A model generated the notes under the pieces. That model had not been told where the DNA came from. It worked only from the letters and a program-made list of their open reading frames with translations, and searched no databases. Positions 1 to 7,355 of a DNA stretch of 9,665 nucleotides are shown one piece after another (within the stretch, counting starts at the first letter, position 1; the number at the start of each line of letters is the position of its first letter). Made by a program: the position numbers and the translations under genes. Source of the DNA: an uncultured Erysipelotrichaceae bacterium (GTDB lineage: Bacteria > Bacillota_I > Bacilli_A > Erysipelotrichales > Erysipelotrichaceae); assembly GCA_900314345.1 (NCBI GenBank), contig OMUX01000277.1:1-9665 (forward strand), read 5' to 3'.

Positions 1-1140
1 AAATTTCCGATCGGAATACAGTCATTTGAGGAAATTCAGACGCAGGATTATCTGTATGTCGATATGCCCGGATTCATTCAGAAACTGATTGAGACAGGCA
101 AAGTTTATTTTCTCAGCCGTCCAAGGCGTTTTGGCAAAAGTCTGCTTATTTCCACAATGGAGGCATACTTTGAGGGAAGAAGTGATCTGTTCCATGGTCT
201 TGCTATTGAAGACTATGAAAATGCGCAACCTGTAAAACAAAGATGGATTTCCTTTCCTGTACTGCGGTTCAGCCTTTCCGGTGGGGCATATCAGACAGAT
301 CAAGGCTTGGAAAACAAGCTTCGATTCACATTAAATGCATTCGAAGATAAATATGGGATCAGACATGACAGTACACTTGATCTCCCAACCCAGTTCAGCT
401 GGTGCCTGCACGAAGCATACAGTATTACCGGTTTGAGGACTGTTGTTCTGGTTGATGAGTATGATAAACCGTTGCTTGAGAACATGGCATTGAATCCTGA
501 GCAGGAAGAACGCAACCGGATCATCTTCAAGAGCTTCTTCAGCATTCTGAAAGACGAGGATAGTTATCTGAGATTTGTCTTCATGACAGGAGTGACAAAG
601 TTCAGCAAGGTTTCTATCTTTTCGAATCTGAATCAGCTGGAAGATATCACGATGGCACAGGATTATGCCGGTATCTGCGGTATAACCGAAAGCGAGCTTG
701 AGATGTATTGTGCTGACAATATTTCAGCAATGACAAAAGAAAATAATCAGACTGAGGAGGAGTGCAGACAGCAGCTCAGGACAATGTATGACGGATATCA
801 TTTTTCATACAATGCAGAAGGTGTCTATAATCCGTTCAGTCTGTTCAATGCGTTGAAACAGAAGGAGTTTGACAGTTACTGGTTTGAGACGGGAACACCG
901 GTTTTCCTGATCCGGACGCTTCAGAGTTCTTCATACAGTATTTCGGATCTTTCGGAAGGCGTACAGGCAACCGGACAACAGTTGTCTGAATACAGAGCAG
1001 ATGATCCCGATCCTGTTCCTTTGTTTTATCAGACGGGGTATCTCACCATCATCGGCTGGGATGAGCAGTTCAGAACCTACACGCTTGGGTTTCCGAACCA
1101 GGAAGTGCGCAATGGTTTCATGAATCTATTTCCTTCATGA
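1..1140 (+). CDS. AAA-ATPase-like protein, 5' end outside window, C-terminal nuclease domain missing
   Basis: The reading frame is open from base 1; the start codon lies just left of the window. By alignment with the paralog at 3672, only about two residues are missing. The protein opens with KFPIGIQSFEEI, carries a P-loop-like SRPRRFGKS (about residues 39-47) and a Walker B strand ending in VLVDEYDKPLL, and keeps the FMTGVTKFSKVS and MYDGYHFS blocks typical of the predicted AAA-ATPase family PF09820. It ends at GFMNLFPS, matching about residue 380 of the 530-residue paralog. The roughly 150-residue PD-(D/E)XK part is therefore absent, and I found no continuation in either other frame. Known of the family: ATPase fused to a nuclease-like domain, biological role unclear. 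Inference: a 3' deletion left an ATPase-only remnant that may or may not be functional. The family call is firm; the functional status is not. Confidence 0.85.
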   Translation, partial: KFPIGIQSFEEIQTQDYLYVDMPGFIQKLIETGKVYFLSRPRRFGKSLLISTMEAYFEGRSDLFHGLAIEDYENAQPVKQRWISFPVLRFSLSGGAYQTDQGLENKLRFTLNAFEDKYGIRHDSTLDLPTQFSWCLHEAYSITGLRTVVLVDEYDKPLLENMALNPEQEERNRIIFKSFFSILKDEDSYLRFVFMTGVTKFSKVSIFSNLNQLEDITMAQDYAGICGITESELEMYCADNISAMTKENNQTEEECRQQLRTMYDGYHFSYNAEGVYNPFSLFNALKQKEFDSYWFETGTPVFLIRTLQSSSYSISDLSEGVQATGQQLSEYRADDPDPVPLFYQTGYLTIIGWDEQFRTYTLGFPNQEVRNGFMNLFPS

Positions 1141-1148
1141 ATAATCAC

Positions 1149-1164
1149 TTGAAACCCGTTTCAA
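1149..1164. promoter_or_regulatory. 16-bp palindrome, possible operator ahead of the hydrolase-transporter pair
   Basis: TTGAAAC-CC-GTTTCAA has perfect 7-base arms around two bases. It lies 9 bases after the stop of the truncated ATPase gene and about 47 bases before the hydrolase ATG. No T-tract follows, so it is not an intrinsic terminator. Its symmetry and TGAAA/TTTCA half-sites recall operators of the LacI family, but the centre is CC rather than CG and it does not match the cre consensus. Its role as an operator is inference. Confidence 0.4.
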
Positions 1165-1210
1165 AATTCCAGTTTCCTTCTTTCCTCCGTTGTGCTAATA
1201 ATAATGATGT

Positions 1211-2107
1211 ATGTTAACTGTAGTACTGATCATTGCCGTGGTACTGTTCATCATTTTCTGTGCAGTACTGGCACACTATGCGAACAGTCCTTCTGTCGTT
1301 GACCCGAAGGAAGCTTATCAAGTGGAGGAATCCAAGGGATACCTCAAGGGCTGGGAAGACATGAAGAAGGAGCCTTATACCATCACTTCCTTTGACGGAT
1401 ATCAGCTCAATGCCTTGTTTGTGCCGGCTGAGAAGCCTTCAGATAAATACGTCATCATTTCCCATGGATATACCTGGTGCCTGATCGGTTCCGTAAAGTA
1501 CCTGCAGTTATTCAGAAAGTACGGCTTCAACTGTGTTCTCTTTGACCAGCGAGGCCATGGAGACAACAAGCGTACGGCATGTACGCTTGGCCTGAAGGAA
1601 TCCAGGGACCTCATGGCTGTGATCAACGATACCTATAAGAGGTACGGGAAGGATATTGTCCTTGGTCTGCATGGGGAATCCATGGGTTCAGGAACACAGA
1701 TCAATGCCCTGCAGTATCATCCGGATGTGAAGTTCATTGTCAATGACTGCGGGTATGCAGAGCTGGTGCCTGTATTGCAGGGACAGCTGAAGCTGCAGTT
1801 CCATTTACCAGGATGGCTGACAGCACCGGCTTCCGTACTGAGCAGGATCATGTACGGCTACAGCTGGTACAGCATCAGACCGATTGATGCACTGGCTGAC
1901 AATGAAATACCGATCTGCTTCATGCACGGAGAGAAGGATACCTTCATTCCGCCGGTGCATTCACAAGAAATGGCAGAGAAGACAAAGGGGTATCAGGAAG
2001 TTCATATCTTCAAAGGTTCCGAACATGCCGTCAGCATCCAGGATCACCCGAAGGAATATGAGGAAGCCATGCACGACTTCCTTGTGCATATTCACATCAT
2101 TGACTGA
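1211..2107 (+). CDS. Membrane-anchored alpha/beta hydrolase (serine hydrolase)
   Basis: This 298-residue alpha/beta-hydrolase-fold protein has an N-terminal hydrophobic helix (about residues 2-21), suggesting a membrane anchor. Visible catalytic elements are the oxyanion-region HGYT (85-88), FDQRGHG (111-117), the nucleophile elbow GESMG with Ser157, the acid Asp243 in HGEKDTFIP, and His272 in GSEHAVS. The layout matches esterase/thioesterase-like hydrolases that carry an N-terminal anchor. The substrate cannot be read from the sequence. The ATG at 1211 is chosen because an in-frame TGA lies two codons upstream and the hydrophobic segment starts right after it. There is no Shine-Dalgarno sequence before it; the leader is instead pyrimidine-rich (1173-1191). 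The MFS gene follows after 17 nt, so the two are probably co-transcribed and may act on related compounds (inference). Confidence 0.88.
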   Translation: MLTVVLIIAVVLFIIFCAVLAHYANSPSVVDPKEAYQVEESKGYLKGWEDMKKEPYTITSFDGYQLNALFVPAEKPSDKYVIISHGYTWCLIGSVKYLQLFRKYGFNCVLFDQRGHGDNKRTACTLGLKESRDLMAVINDTYKRYGKDIVLGLHGESMGSGTQINALQYHPDVKFIVNDCGYAELVPVLQGQLKLQFHLPGWLTAPASVLSRIMYGYSWYSIRPIDALADNEIPICFMHGEKDTFIPPVHSQEMAEKTKGYQEVHIFKGSEHAVSIQDHPKEYEEAMHDFLVHIHIID

Positions 2108-2124
2108 AAGGGGAAAGCATTATT

Positions 2125-3528
2125 GTGAGGGGAACAAAGGCATCAAAGGAAAGGGAAGAGGCTGAGATCAGACGTCTTGAAGCAGACGAAGCCTTCCAGA
2201 AACATCATCATTACTTTCTGATTCTGATCATCGTTCTGACCCTGGTGTACATTGCGGATGAACTGACATCCAACATCAAGGGATACACACAGAACTTCGT
2301 CATCTATGATTTCTTCAACACCACGATCAACACACAGGAGTTCGCGGATGCTTCAGCAAAGCTGCAGCTGATCTCCACGCTGTGCTATCTGATCCTGATC
2401 ATCGCTCCGTTCTACAAATCACTGGCGGATAAGTTCGGAAGAAGATTGTTCTTAATCATCAATACATTGGGGATGGGCATCGGCATGCTGGTATGTGCCG
2501 TCTCACCCAACTTCATCACGTTCATCCTGGGTACCGTCATCATGACATTCTTCACACCGAATGATGTACAGGTCATGTACATCATGGAGTGTGCACCGAA
2601 GGAGCACAGAGCCAAGCTTGCTTCATTGACAAAGGGTATTGCGACGATGTCGGTATCCCTGATCGGTCTTTTCATCAAGCTGTTCTACAACCGTGCAGAT
2701 GTGGAATCCTGGAGACTGATCTACATCATTCCGGTCGCCATTGCATTGATTGTGGGTGTGGCATCCATCTTCATTGTCAGGGAAACTCCGGTCTATACGG
2801 AGAAACGGCTTGCATGGTTAAGGGCAAGCGAGGATGAAAGGGCAAGTCAGAAACAGAAGGAGGAAGAGGAAAAGAAGAACTCACCTTCCGTACCGTCTGC
2901 CTTCAAGTACATCTTCTCCCACCCGCAGACAAAGGCACTGGCACTTGTTGTTGTGATCTTCTCCTTCTCCACAGGCTTCACCAATATCTACGGAACCGTG
3001 GTAGAGGCTGGACTTGGAACAGGTGCATTGTCCGTTGATGCAACAAACATGATCTATTCCCTCTGGCCGATCATCAATGGTGTATTCACATTCCTTGCAG
3101 GAGTGTTCCAGGATCTGCTTGGAAGAAAGAAGTCTGCCATCCTTCTTGCCTGCTGGGCAGTGGCAGGACTTGTGATGTTTGTCATGGGCTGTGCCCTTGG
3201 CTGGAAATCCTGGATCCCTGGCTTTGGCTATGGCCTTTATTCTGCAGGACTCTGGTCCATCTCTGATATGCTGATTATCATCATGACGGCAGAAAGCACA
3301 CCGACATGGATCCGTGCTTCCGTCATGGGTGTCATGTCTCTTGTGGGCATGGTAGGCACGGGCTTCTCCTGGATCTTCAATGCGGCAATGACAAGTGTTG
3401 CAGGTACAGAGAGACTCGGCTTGATCCTGATGCTGTGCTATCTGCCGGTACTGATCATCTCTGTGGTACTCCTCCAGCTCAAGGTCAAGGAAACCAAGGG
3501 TGTGGAACTCGATAACATCGAGGAATAA
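2125..3528 (+). CDS. MFS transporter, sugar-porter-like
   Basis: This 467-residue polytopic membrane protein starts at GTG 2125, preceded by the purine-rich GAAAGGGGAAAG at 2106-2117. No in-frame ATG occurs before the first membrane helix. Major facilitator signatures are present: motif A as DKFGRR (102-107) in the N half and DLLGRKK (330-336) in the C half, the ECAPKEHRAKL stretch (155-165), RETPVY (219-224) after helix 6, and ESTPTWIRASVMG (390-402). A charged central loop (about 225-265), rich in Glu and Lys, separates two six-helix halves, giving about 12 segments. This fits the sugar and organic solute porter branch of the MFS; substrate and direction are unknown. It forms a likely operon with the hydrolase and ends at a terminator at 3545-3577. 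Confidence 0.9.
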   Translation: MRGTKASKEREEAEIRRLEADEAFQKHHHYFLILIIVLTLVYIADELTSNIKGYTQNFVIYDFFNTTINTQEFADASAKLQLISTLCYLILIIAPFYKSLADKFGRRLFLIINTLGMGIGMLVCAVSPNFITFILGTVIMTFFTPNDVQVMYIMECAPKEHRAKLASLTKGIATMSVSLIGLFIKLFYNRADVESWRLIYIIPVAIALIVGVASIFIVRETPVYTEKRLAWLRASEDERASQKQKEEEEKKNSPSVPSAFKYIFSHPQTKALALVVVIFSFSTGFTNIYGTVVEAGLGTGALSVDATNMIYSLWPIINGVFTFLAGVFQDLLGRKKSAILLACWAVAGLVMFVMGCALGWKSWIPGFGYGLYSAGLWSISDMLIIIMTAESTPTWIRASVMGVMSLVGMVGTGFSWIFNAAMTSVAGTERLGLILMLCYLPVLIISVVLLQLKVKETKGVELDNIEE

Positions 3529-3544
3529 TCATTCATCTTCATAT

Positions 3545-3577
3545 AACAGCGCTGTGTACCAAGCATGGCGCTGTTTT
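3545..3577 (+). terminator. Rho-independent terminator after the MFS gene
   Basis: An 8-bp perfect stem AACAGCGC (3545-3552) / GCGCTGTT (3568-3575) can be lengthened inward by TGTG/CATG with two G-U pairs. A short T stretch follows. It lies 16 nt after the transporter stop codon. Most of it is shared with the terminator at 5292-5323. Confidence 0.8.
3551..3577 (+). repeat. 27-base direct repeat, copy 1 (terminator-associated)
   Basis: Identical over 27 bases to 5296-5322, including the loop GTGTACCAAGCATG, which has no need to be conserved in a simple terminator. A weaker match continues upstream: AATAATCATTCATC (3524-3537) against AATAATGGTTCATC (5260-5273), overlapping the stop codons of the preceding genes. 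Confidence 0.9.
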
Positions 3578-3671
3578 CAGTTGATTTTGAAAATCCAATG
3601 CTCCTGTGGAAGATTGGAAGCAAGGAGTGCTAGTCTACGAAAGAGAGATGAATCATCTGTGAGGTGCCGGT

Positions 3672-5264
3672 ATGAACAAGCTTCCGATTGGAATCCAGTC
3701 TTTTGAGAAAATCCGCAGCGAAGGCTATGTATATGTTGACAAGACAGAGCAGATCCATGACATGATCAGCAGCGGCAGTTCATATATTCTGAGCAGACCC
3801 CGAAGGTTTGGAAAAAGTCTTCTTGTCTCCACCATCGCGGCGTATTTTGAAGGCAGGAAAGAACTGTTTCATGACCTTGCAATCGAGAAGTATGAACAGC
3901 AGAAACCAGACGAGGAGCAGTGGATTTCATACCCCGTGATTTTATTCAGCCTTTCCGGCGGGGATTACAGCAGTCCGGATGGACTGGAAGACATGCTGAA
4001 CCTGGAGATGGAACGCTGCAGGAAGCGCTGGCTGAAGGATGATGAACCTCTTTCAGGACGCACACTTTCCGGTAAATTTGCCAGCCTGATCGAAGCACTT
4101 TACCATGAGACAGGGAGAAAGATCGTTGTTCTTGTGGACGAGTATGACAAGCCGCTTCTGGAAACAGCAATCATCAATGAAGCACAGGAAGAAAAGAACC
4201 GTACCTTGTTCAAGAGCTTTTTCAGTGTTCTCAAGGACAAGGATTTCTACCTGCAGTTTGTCTTCTTCACGGGTGTTACAAAATTCAGCAGAGTATCCGT
4301 CTTCAGTGATCTGAACCAGCTGAAGGATATCTCACTCTCAGATCGCTATGCAGCAATCTGCGGCCTGACAGAAGTGGAAATGAAAAACAGCTTTACCACA
4401 GAAATCAAGGAACTGGCAGACGCAAATGGTTATTCTGAGAATGAATGTTACGAGAAACTCAGAAGTATGTACGATGGATACCGCTTCAGCGGCAGGGGAG
4501 AGAAGCTCTATAACCCTTTCAGCCTTCTGAATGCGTTTTATGATAAGCGGCTGGGAAGCTACTGGTTTGATACCGGTACTCCGACATTCCTGATCCACAA
4601 GCTTGAAAGCACAGAATACCAGCCGGAAGATTTTACGAATGGTGTCAGTGTTACGGAACAGGAACTCTCCAACTATCGTATTGATGATCCGAATCCGGTG
4701 CCCCTGTTCTATCAGGCGGGCTACCTGACAATCCGCAGCTGGAGTCCGGAATTTCAGTCATACACGATGTGTTTTCCGAATGAAGAGGTGAAATACAGTT
4801 TCCTGCAGTCACTGCTGAATTCCAGATTCGATGGCAAAGGCCAGGTCAGCAGCTTTTCAGCAAGCGGATTTGTCACTGATCTCAGAAGCGGGAGAACGGA
4901 TGATTTCATGATAAGGCTGAGGTCTTTATTCTCATCCATACCATATGCTGAAGGACCCGTAAGCTATCAGGAGCGTGAATGGCGGAATCAGATGTATCTG
5001 GTGTTCACACTGCTGGGGCAGTATGTCAGAACCGAGATACACTCTGCGCAGGGCAGATGTGACTGTATTGCTGAAACAAAGGATTATGTCTATGTGTTTG
5101 AATTCAAACAGGATGGACAGTGTGATGATGCAATGAAGCAGATCAAGGAACATGGCTATGCTGAACCATATCGTGCCGATGGAAGAAAAATCATACTGAT
5201 CGGTGCAGTGTTCTCGGAAAAGGAGAAGACACTTTCTGTGTGGAAAGCTGAGACTCTGAAATAA
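3672..5264 (+). CDS. AAA-ATPase-like protein with C-terminal PD-(D/E)XK nuclease domain
   Basis: This 530-residue protein of the PF09820 plus PF08011 (DUF1703) architecture starts at ATG 3672, with GAGGTG at 3661-3666 as ribosome binding site 5 nt upstream. The ATPase half shows the P-loop-like SRPRRFGKS (41-49), Walker B IVVLVDE (151-157) and FFTGVTKFSRVS (199-210). The C-terminal half carries a nuclease-like core with REW (435-437), GRCD (461-464) and EFK (477-479), followed by QIKEHGYAEPY, as in PD-(D/E)XK folds. It is a full-length paralog of the truncated gene at the left edge; the two are similar in protein but diverged in DNA, so the duplication is not recent. The family is often multi-copy in gut anaerobes, and its role (mobile-element- or defence-like) is unproven. 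It stands alone between two terminators that share a repeat. Confidence 0.9.
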   Translation: MNKLPIGIQSFEKIRSEGYVYVDKTEQIHDMISSGSSYILSRPRRFGKSLLVSTIAAYFEGRKELFHDLAIEKYEQQKPDEEQWISYPVILFSLSGGDYSSPDGLEDMLNLEMERCRKRWLKDDEPLSGRTLSGKFASLIEALYHETGRKIVVLVDEYDKPLLETAIINEAQEEKNRTLFKSFFSVLKDKDFYLQFVFFTGVTKFSRVSVFSDLNQLKDISLSDRYAAICGLTEVEMKNSFTTEIKELADANGYSENECYEKLRSMYDGYRFSGRGEKLYNPFSLLNAFYDKRLGSYWFDTGTPTFLIHKLESTEYQPEDFTNGVSVTEQELSNYRIDDPNPVPLFYQAGYLTIRSWSPEFQSYTMCFPNEEVKYSFLQSLLNSRFDGKGQVSSFSASGFVTDLRSGRTDDFMIRLRSLFSSIPYAEGPVSYQEREWRNQMYLVFTLLGQYVRTEIHSAQGRCDCIAETKDYVYVFEFKQDGQCDDAMKQIKEHGYAEPYRADGRKIILIGAVFSEKEKTLSVWKAETLK

Positions 5265-5291
5265 TGGTTCATCGCAGGTGGATGATATTTG

Positions 5292-5323
5292 CAGTGCTGT
5301 GTACCAAGCATGGCGCTGTTTTT
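5292..5323 (+). terminator. Rho-independent terminator after the full-length AAA-ATPase gene
   Basis: Stem CAGTGC (5292-5297) / GCGCTG (5313-5318), then T5 (5319-5323). Compared with the copy at 3545, a C-G pair has become a T-G (U-G) pair, so pairing in the RNA is kept. Confidence 0.8.
5296..5322 (+). repeat. 27-base direct repeat, copy 2 (terminator-associated)
   Basis: Exact match to 3551-3577. The two copies are about 1.75 kb apart in the same orientation and bracket the full-length AAA-ATPase gene. Confidence 0.9.
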
Positions 5324-5346
5324 ATGCGGAAAAATACATTTTCCTG

Positions 5347-5377
5347 TTGACCTGGCGGTTGGCGCCAGCCTTAGAAC
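5347..5377 (+). promoter_or_regulatory. MerR-type promoter with 19-bp spacer and dyad, for the flavoprotein gene
   Basis: The -35 box is TTGACC (5347-5352) and the -10 box TAGAAC (5372-5377), with exactly 19 bp between them. The spacer holds a perfect inverted repeat CTGGCG-gttgg-CGCCAG (5352-5368), centred at 5360. Promoters activated by MerR-family proteins are known for 19-20 bp spacers with the operator dyad lying between the boxes. The start of transcription would fall near 5384, just ahead of the GGAGG at 5387-5391. A MerR-family gene lies just downstream at 7356. The regulator-to-site link is inference. Confidence 0.6.
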
Positions 5378-5402
5378 GAGGGTGTTGGAGGAAAAGAACA
5401 CC

Positions 5403-7292
5403 ATGAATTTCAGAAAAACATTATCCACATGCATGGCAGTCCTGATGCTTGCAGGCTGCGGTGCATCATCCAGCCAGGCAGCCGCATCATCTGAGTCTGC
5501 CGGCATCTATACACCGGGCACCTATACCGCAAGCGCTGCCGGAAGGAACGGCGATGTGACAGTTGCAGTAACGGTATCCGCAGACAGGATCGAGAAGGTT
5601 GAAGTGACAGAACAGCAGGAAACACAGGGCGTGGCAGACAATGCCCTGGCAAACATGCCGGGCAAGATCGTTGATGCCCAGAACACGGATGTTGAAGTGG
5701 AAAGCGGTGCTACCGTAACAAGCACAGCCATCAAGAATGCAGTCGACCTTGCCCTGGCACAGGCACGTGGTGAAAGTGCACCGAGTGCTGAAGCTGCCGA
5801 AGGCGGAACCTACGATGTGGTTGTTGCATGTGCAGGCGGTGCCGGACTCATGGCAGCCTTTGCGGCAGCCGGCAACGGTGCAAGCGTTGTTGTCCTTGAA
5901 GCATCTGCTTCCGCTGGCGGAGATACGCTGGCATCCGGAGGCAACATGCTTCTGGTGGATGAGGAGTTCAATGCAAAGCAGGAACGCAATGATGACTCCC
6001 TTGCCAAGTATGACAGCATGTCTGCAGATGACTTCGAAGAGCCCTGGAAGAGCGACTTCGTGACACTGCAGCAGCAGATTGAGGACTACCGCAACAACGG
6101 TGAAGAGACAGGATGCTTCGGCTCCGTGGAACAGGTCATTGTAGATCAGTATCTCAACGGCAGCGGTACAGACCTGGATGGCAATGAAGCACATCTGGAC
6201 TATGACATTGTCCGCAAGTCTGCAGAGGAAACAGTAGATATCTACCACACCCTGCAGGAAGGCGGCTTTGAGTTCAAGGATACCCTTTACAAGGCAAATG
6301 CCGTATCCCCGGTCAACAGAGGAAACTCCATCATCGATGCTGAGATGAAGCTTCTGGAAGGAAAGAACGTTGAGGTTCTCTACAACACAAGGGCAGCAGA
6401 ACTGGTTGTGGAAGACGGCAAGGTAACCGGCGTCAAGGCCGAAACAGCAGACGGTCAGGAAGTGACTTACACAGCAAATAAGGGTGTAGTTCTTGCCACA
6501 GGCGGCTTTGCGGCAAACATCGAGAAGTGTGCTGAACTGCAGAGATACGGAACACAGCTCTCTGATGCCAATGGTACGACAAACCAGGCAAGCATCCAGG
6601 GCGACGGCATCTGGATGGCTGAGGCAATTGGTGCACAGACAAGAGACATGTCCTTCCTGTGGACAGTACTGACCGGTGATCAGGCAAAGGCTTCCATTTC
6701 CGAACAGGGAACACTGCTCAAGGCAGCCCAGCTTGCCGTAAACCAGAACGGGGAGCGCTATGGCGACGAGACTGCAAGCATGGCATTCCAGAAGCTGACC
6801 AATGAAGAGCCAGGCACCTACAGCTACTTTGTCGGCGACAGACAGATGATCGACAACCTCAACGCTGCCAAGGAAGGCTTCTATGATGACATGAAGAACA
6901 GAGGCATTGTCTATGAGGCTGATACTCTGGAAGATGCAGCCAAGGCTGCAGGTGTTGATGCTGAAACACTGGCAAAGACCGTAGAGGCATTCAACGGCTA
7001 TGTCGATGCAGAAAGTGATCCTGACTTCAACCGTAAGAAGTTCAACGGCAAAGTTGAAAACGGACCGTTTGTCATCACGAAGATGCAGATGGCTTACCAC
7101 CTGACCTTCGGTGGTCTTGTGACAGACATTGATGCACATGTACTGGATACAGACGGAAATGTCATTCCGGGCCTGTATGCCGCAGGTGATGTCACCACAG
7201 GCTATGAAGGTGATACCCACCAGTCAGGAAACTGCCTGTCTGCAGTACTGACCATGGGCAGGATTGCCGGAAACAACGTATCAAAGGACTGA
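5403..7292 (+). CDS. Secreted lipoprotein flavoenzyme: FMN-binding domain plus fumarate-reductase-like FAD domain
   Basis: This 629-residue protein starts at ATG 5403 (GGAGG at 5387-5391); an upstream in-frame extension would run through the terminator and promoter and lacks sense. The N-terminus is a lipoprotein signal peptide with lipobox LAGC (Cys19). An FMN_bind domain (about 35-122) contains ESGAT (100-104), the motif in which ApbE-type transferases attach FMN covalently, probably to Thr104. The FAD_binding_2 domain starts near 137 (YDVVVACAGGAGL) and ends with HLTFGG, GLYAAGDVTTG and GRIAG. Family members are extracytoplasmic reductases of organic acceptors, such as fumarate or urocanate. 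Oddities: the first Gly of GxGxxG is Cys143; the Arg usually present after RFxNE is absent (RYGDETASM, 452-460); and the Arg of the usual GANRLGGNA is His606. The substrate is therefore probably not fumarate (inference). Confidence 0.88.
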   Translation: MNFRKTLSTCMAVLMLAGCGASSSQAAASSESAGIYTPGTYTASAAGRNGDVTVAVTVSADRIEKVEVTEQQETQGVADNALANMPGKIVDAQNTDVEVESGATVTSTAIKNAVDLALAQARGESAPSAEAAEGGTYDVVVACAGGAGLMAAFAAAGNGASVVVLEASASAGGDTLASGGNMLLVDEEFNAKQERNDDSLAKYDSMSADDFEEPWKSDFVTLQQQIEDYRNNGEETGCFGSVEQVIVDQYLNGSGTDLDGNEAHLDYDIVRKSAEETVDIYHTLQEGGFEFKDTLYKANAVSPVNRGNSIIDAEMKLLEGKNVEVLYNTRAAELVVEDGKVTGVKAETADGQEVTYTANKGVVLATGGFAANIEKCAELQRYGTQLSDANGTTNQASIQGDGIWMAEAIGAQTRDMSFLWTVLTGDQAKASISEQGTLLKAAQLAVNQNGERYGDETASMAFQKLTNEEPGTYSYFVGDRQMIDNLNAAKEGFYDDMKNRGIVYEADTLEDAAKAAGVDAETLAKTVEAFNGYVDAESDPDFNRKKFNGKVENGPFVITKMQMAYHLTFGGLVTDIDAHVLDTDGNVIPGLYAAGDVTTGYEGDTHQSGNCLSAVLTMGRIAGNNVSKD

Positions 7293-7308
7293 TCTGCTTT
7301 TCCCCCAA

Positions 7309-7340
7309 GGGCAGCTGTAATATCACGGCTGCTCTTTTTT
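7309..7340 (+). terminator. Rho-independent terminator after the flavoprotein gene
   Basis: A 10-bp stem GGGCAGCTGT (7309-7318) / ACGGCTGCTC (7325-7334) with two G-U pairs and a 6-nt loop is followed by T6 (7335-7340). It begins 16 nt after the stop codon and abuts the -10 box of the MerR gene. Confidence 0.9.
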
Positions 7341-7341
7341 G

Positions 7342-7347
7342 TATAAT
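7342..7347 (+). promoter_or_regulatory. Perfect -10 box for the MerR gene, suggesting a leaderless transcript
   Basis: TATAAT matches the consensus and ends 8 nt before ATG 7356, so transcription would start at or within about two bases of the start codon. No good -35 box is seen 16-18 bp upstream, where the terminator loop lies. A conventional Shine-Dalgarno sequence is missing: only AGG at 7350-7352, too close to the ATG. Confidence 0.5.
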
Positions 7348-7355
7348 TCAGGTAT

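Noticed and set aside
3587..3615. TTGAAA-17-AAGATT as promoter of the full-length AAA-ATPase gene
   Set aside because: The -10 box matches only three of six consensus bases; too weak to list, although some promoter must lie between the terminator and 3672.
3565..3633. Small 22-codon frame starting inside the terminator
   Set aside because: No ribosome binding site, starts in the hairpin, and no recognisable protein.
5289..5402. N-terminal extension of the flavoenzyme from 5289
   Set aside because: It would translate the terminator, promoter and ribosome binding site; the lipoprotein signal peptide begins at ATG 5403.
5487..7220. 577-codon open frame on the minus strand opposite the flavoenzyme
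   Set aside because: It is fully antisense to a gene with clear domains, shows no recognisable motif, and is explained by the codon bias of the + strand gene.
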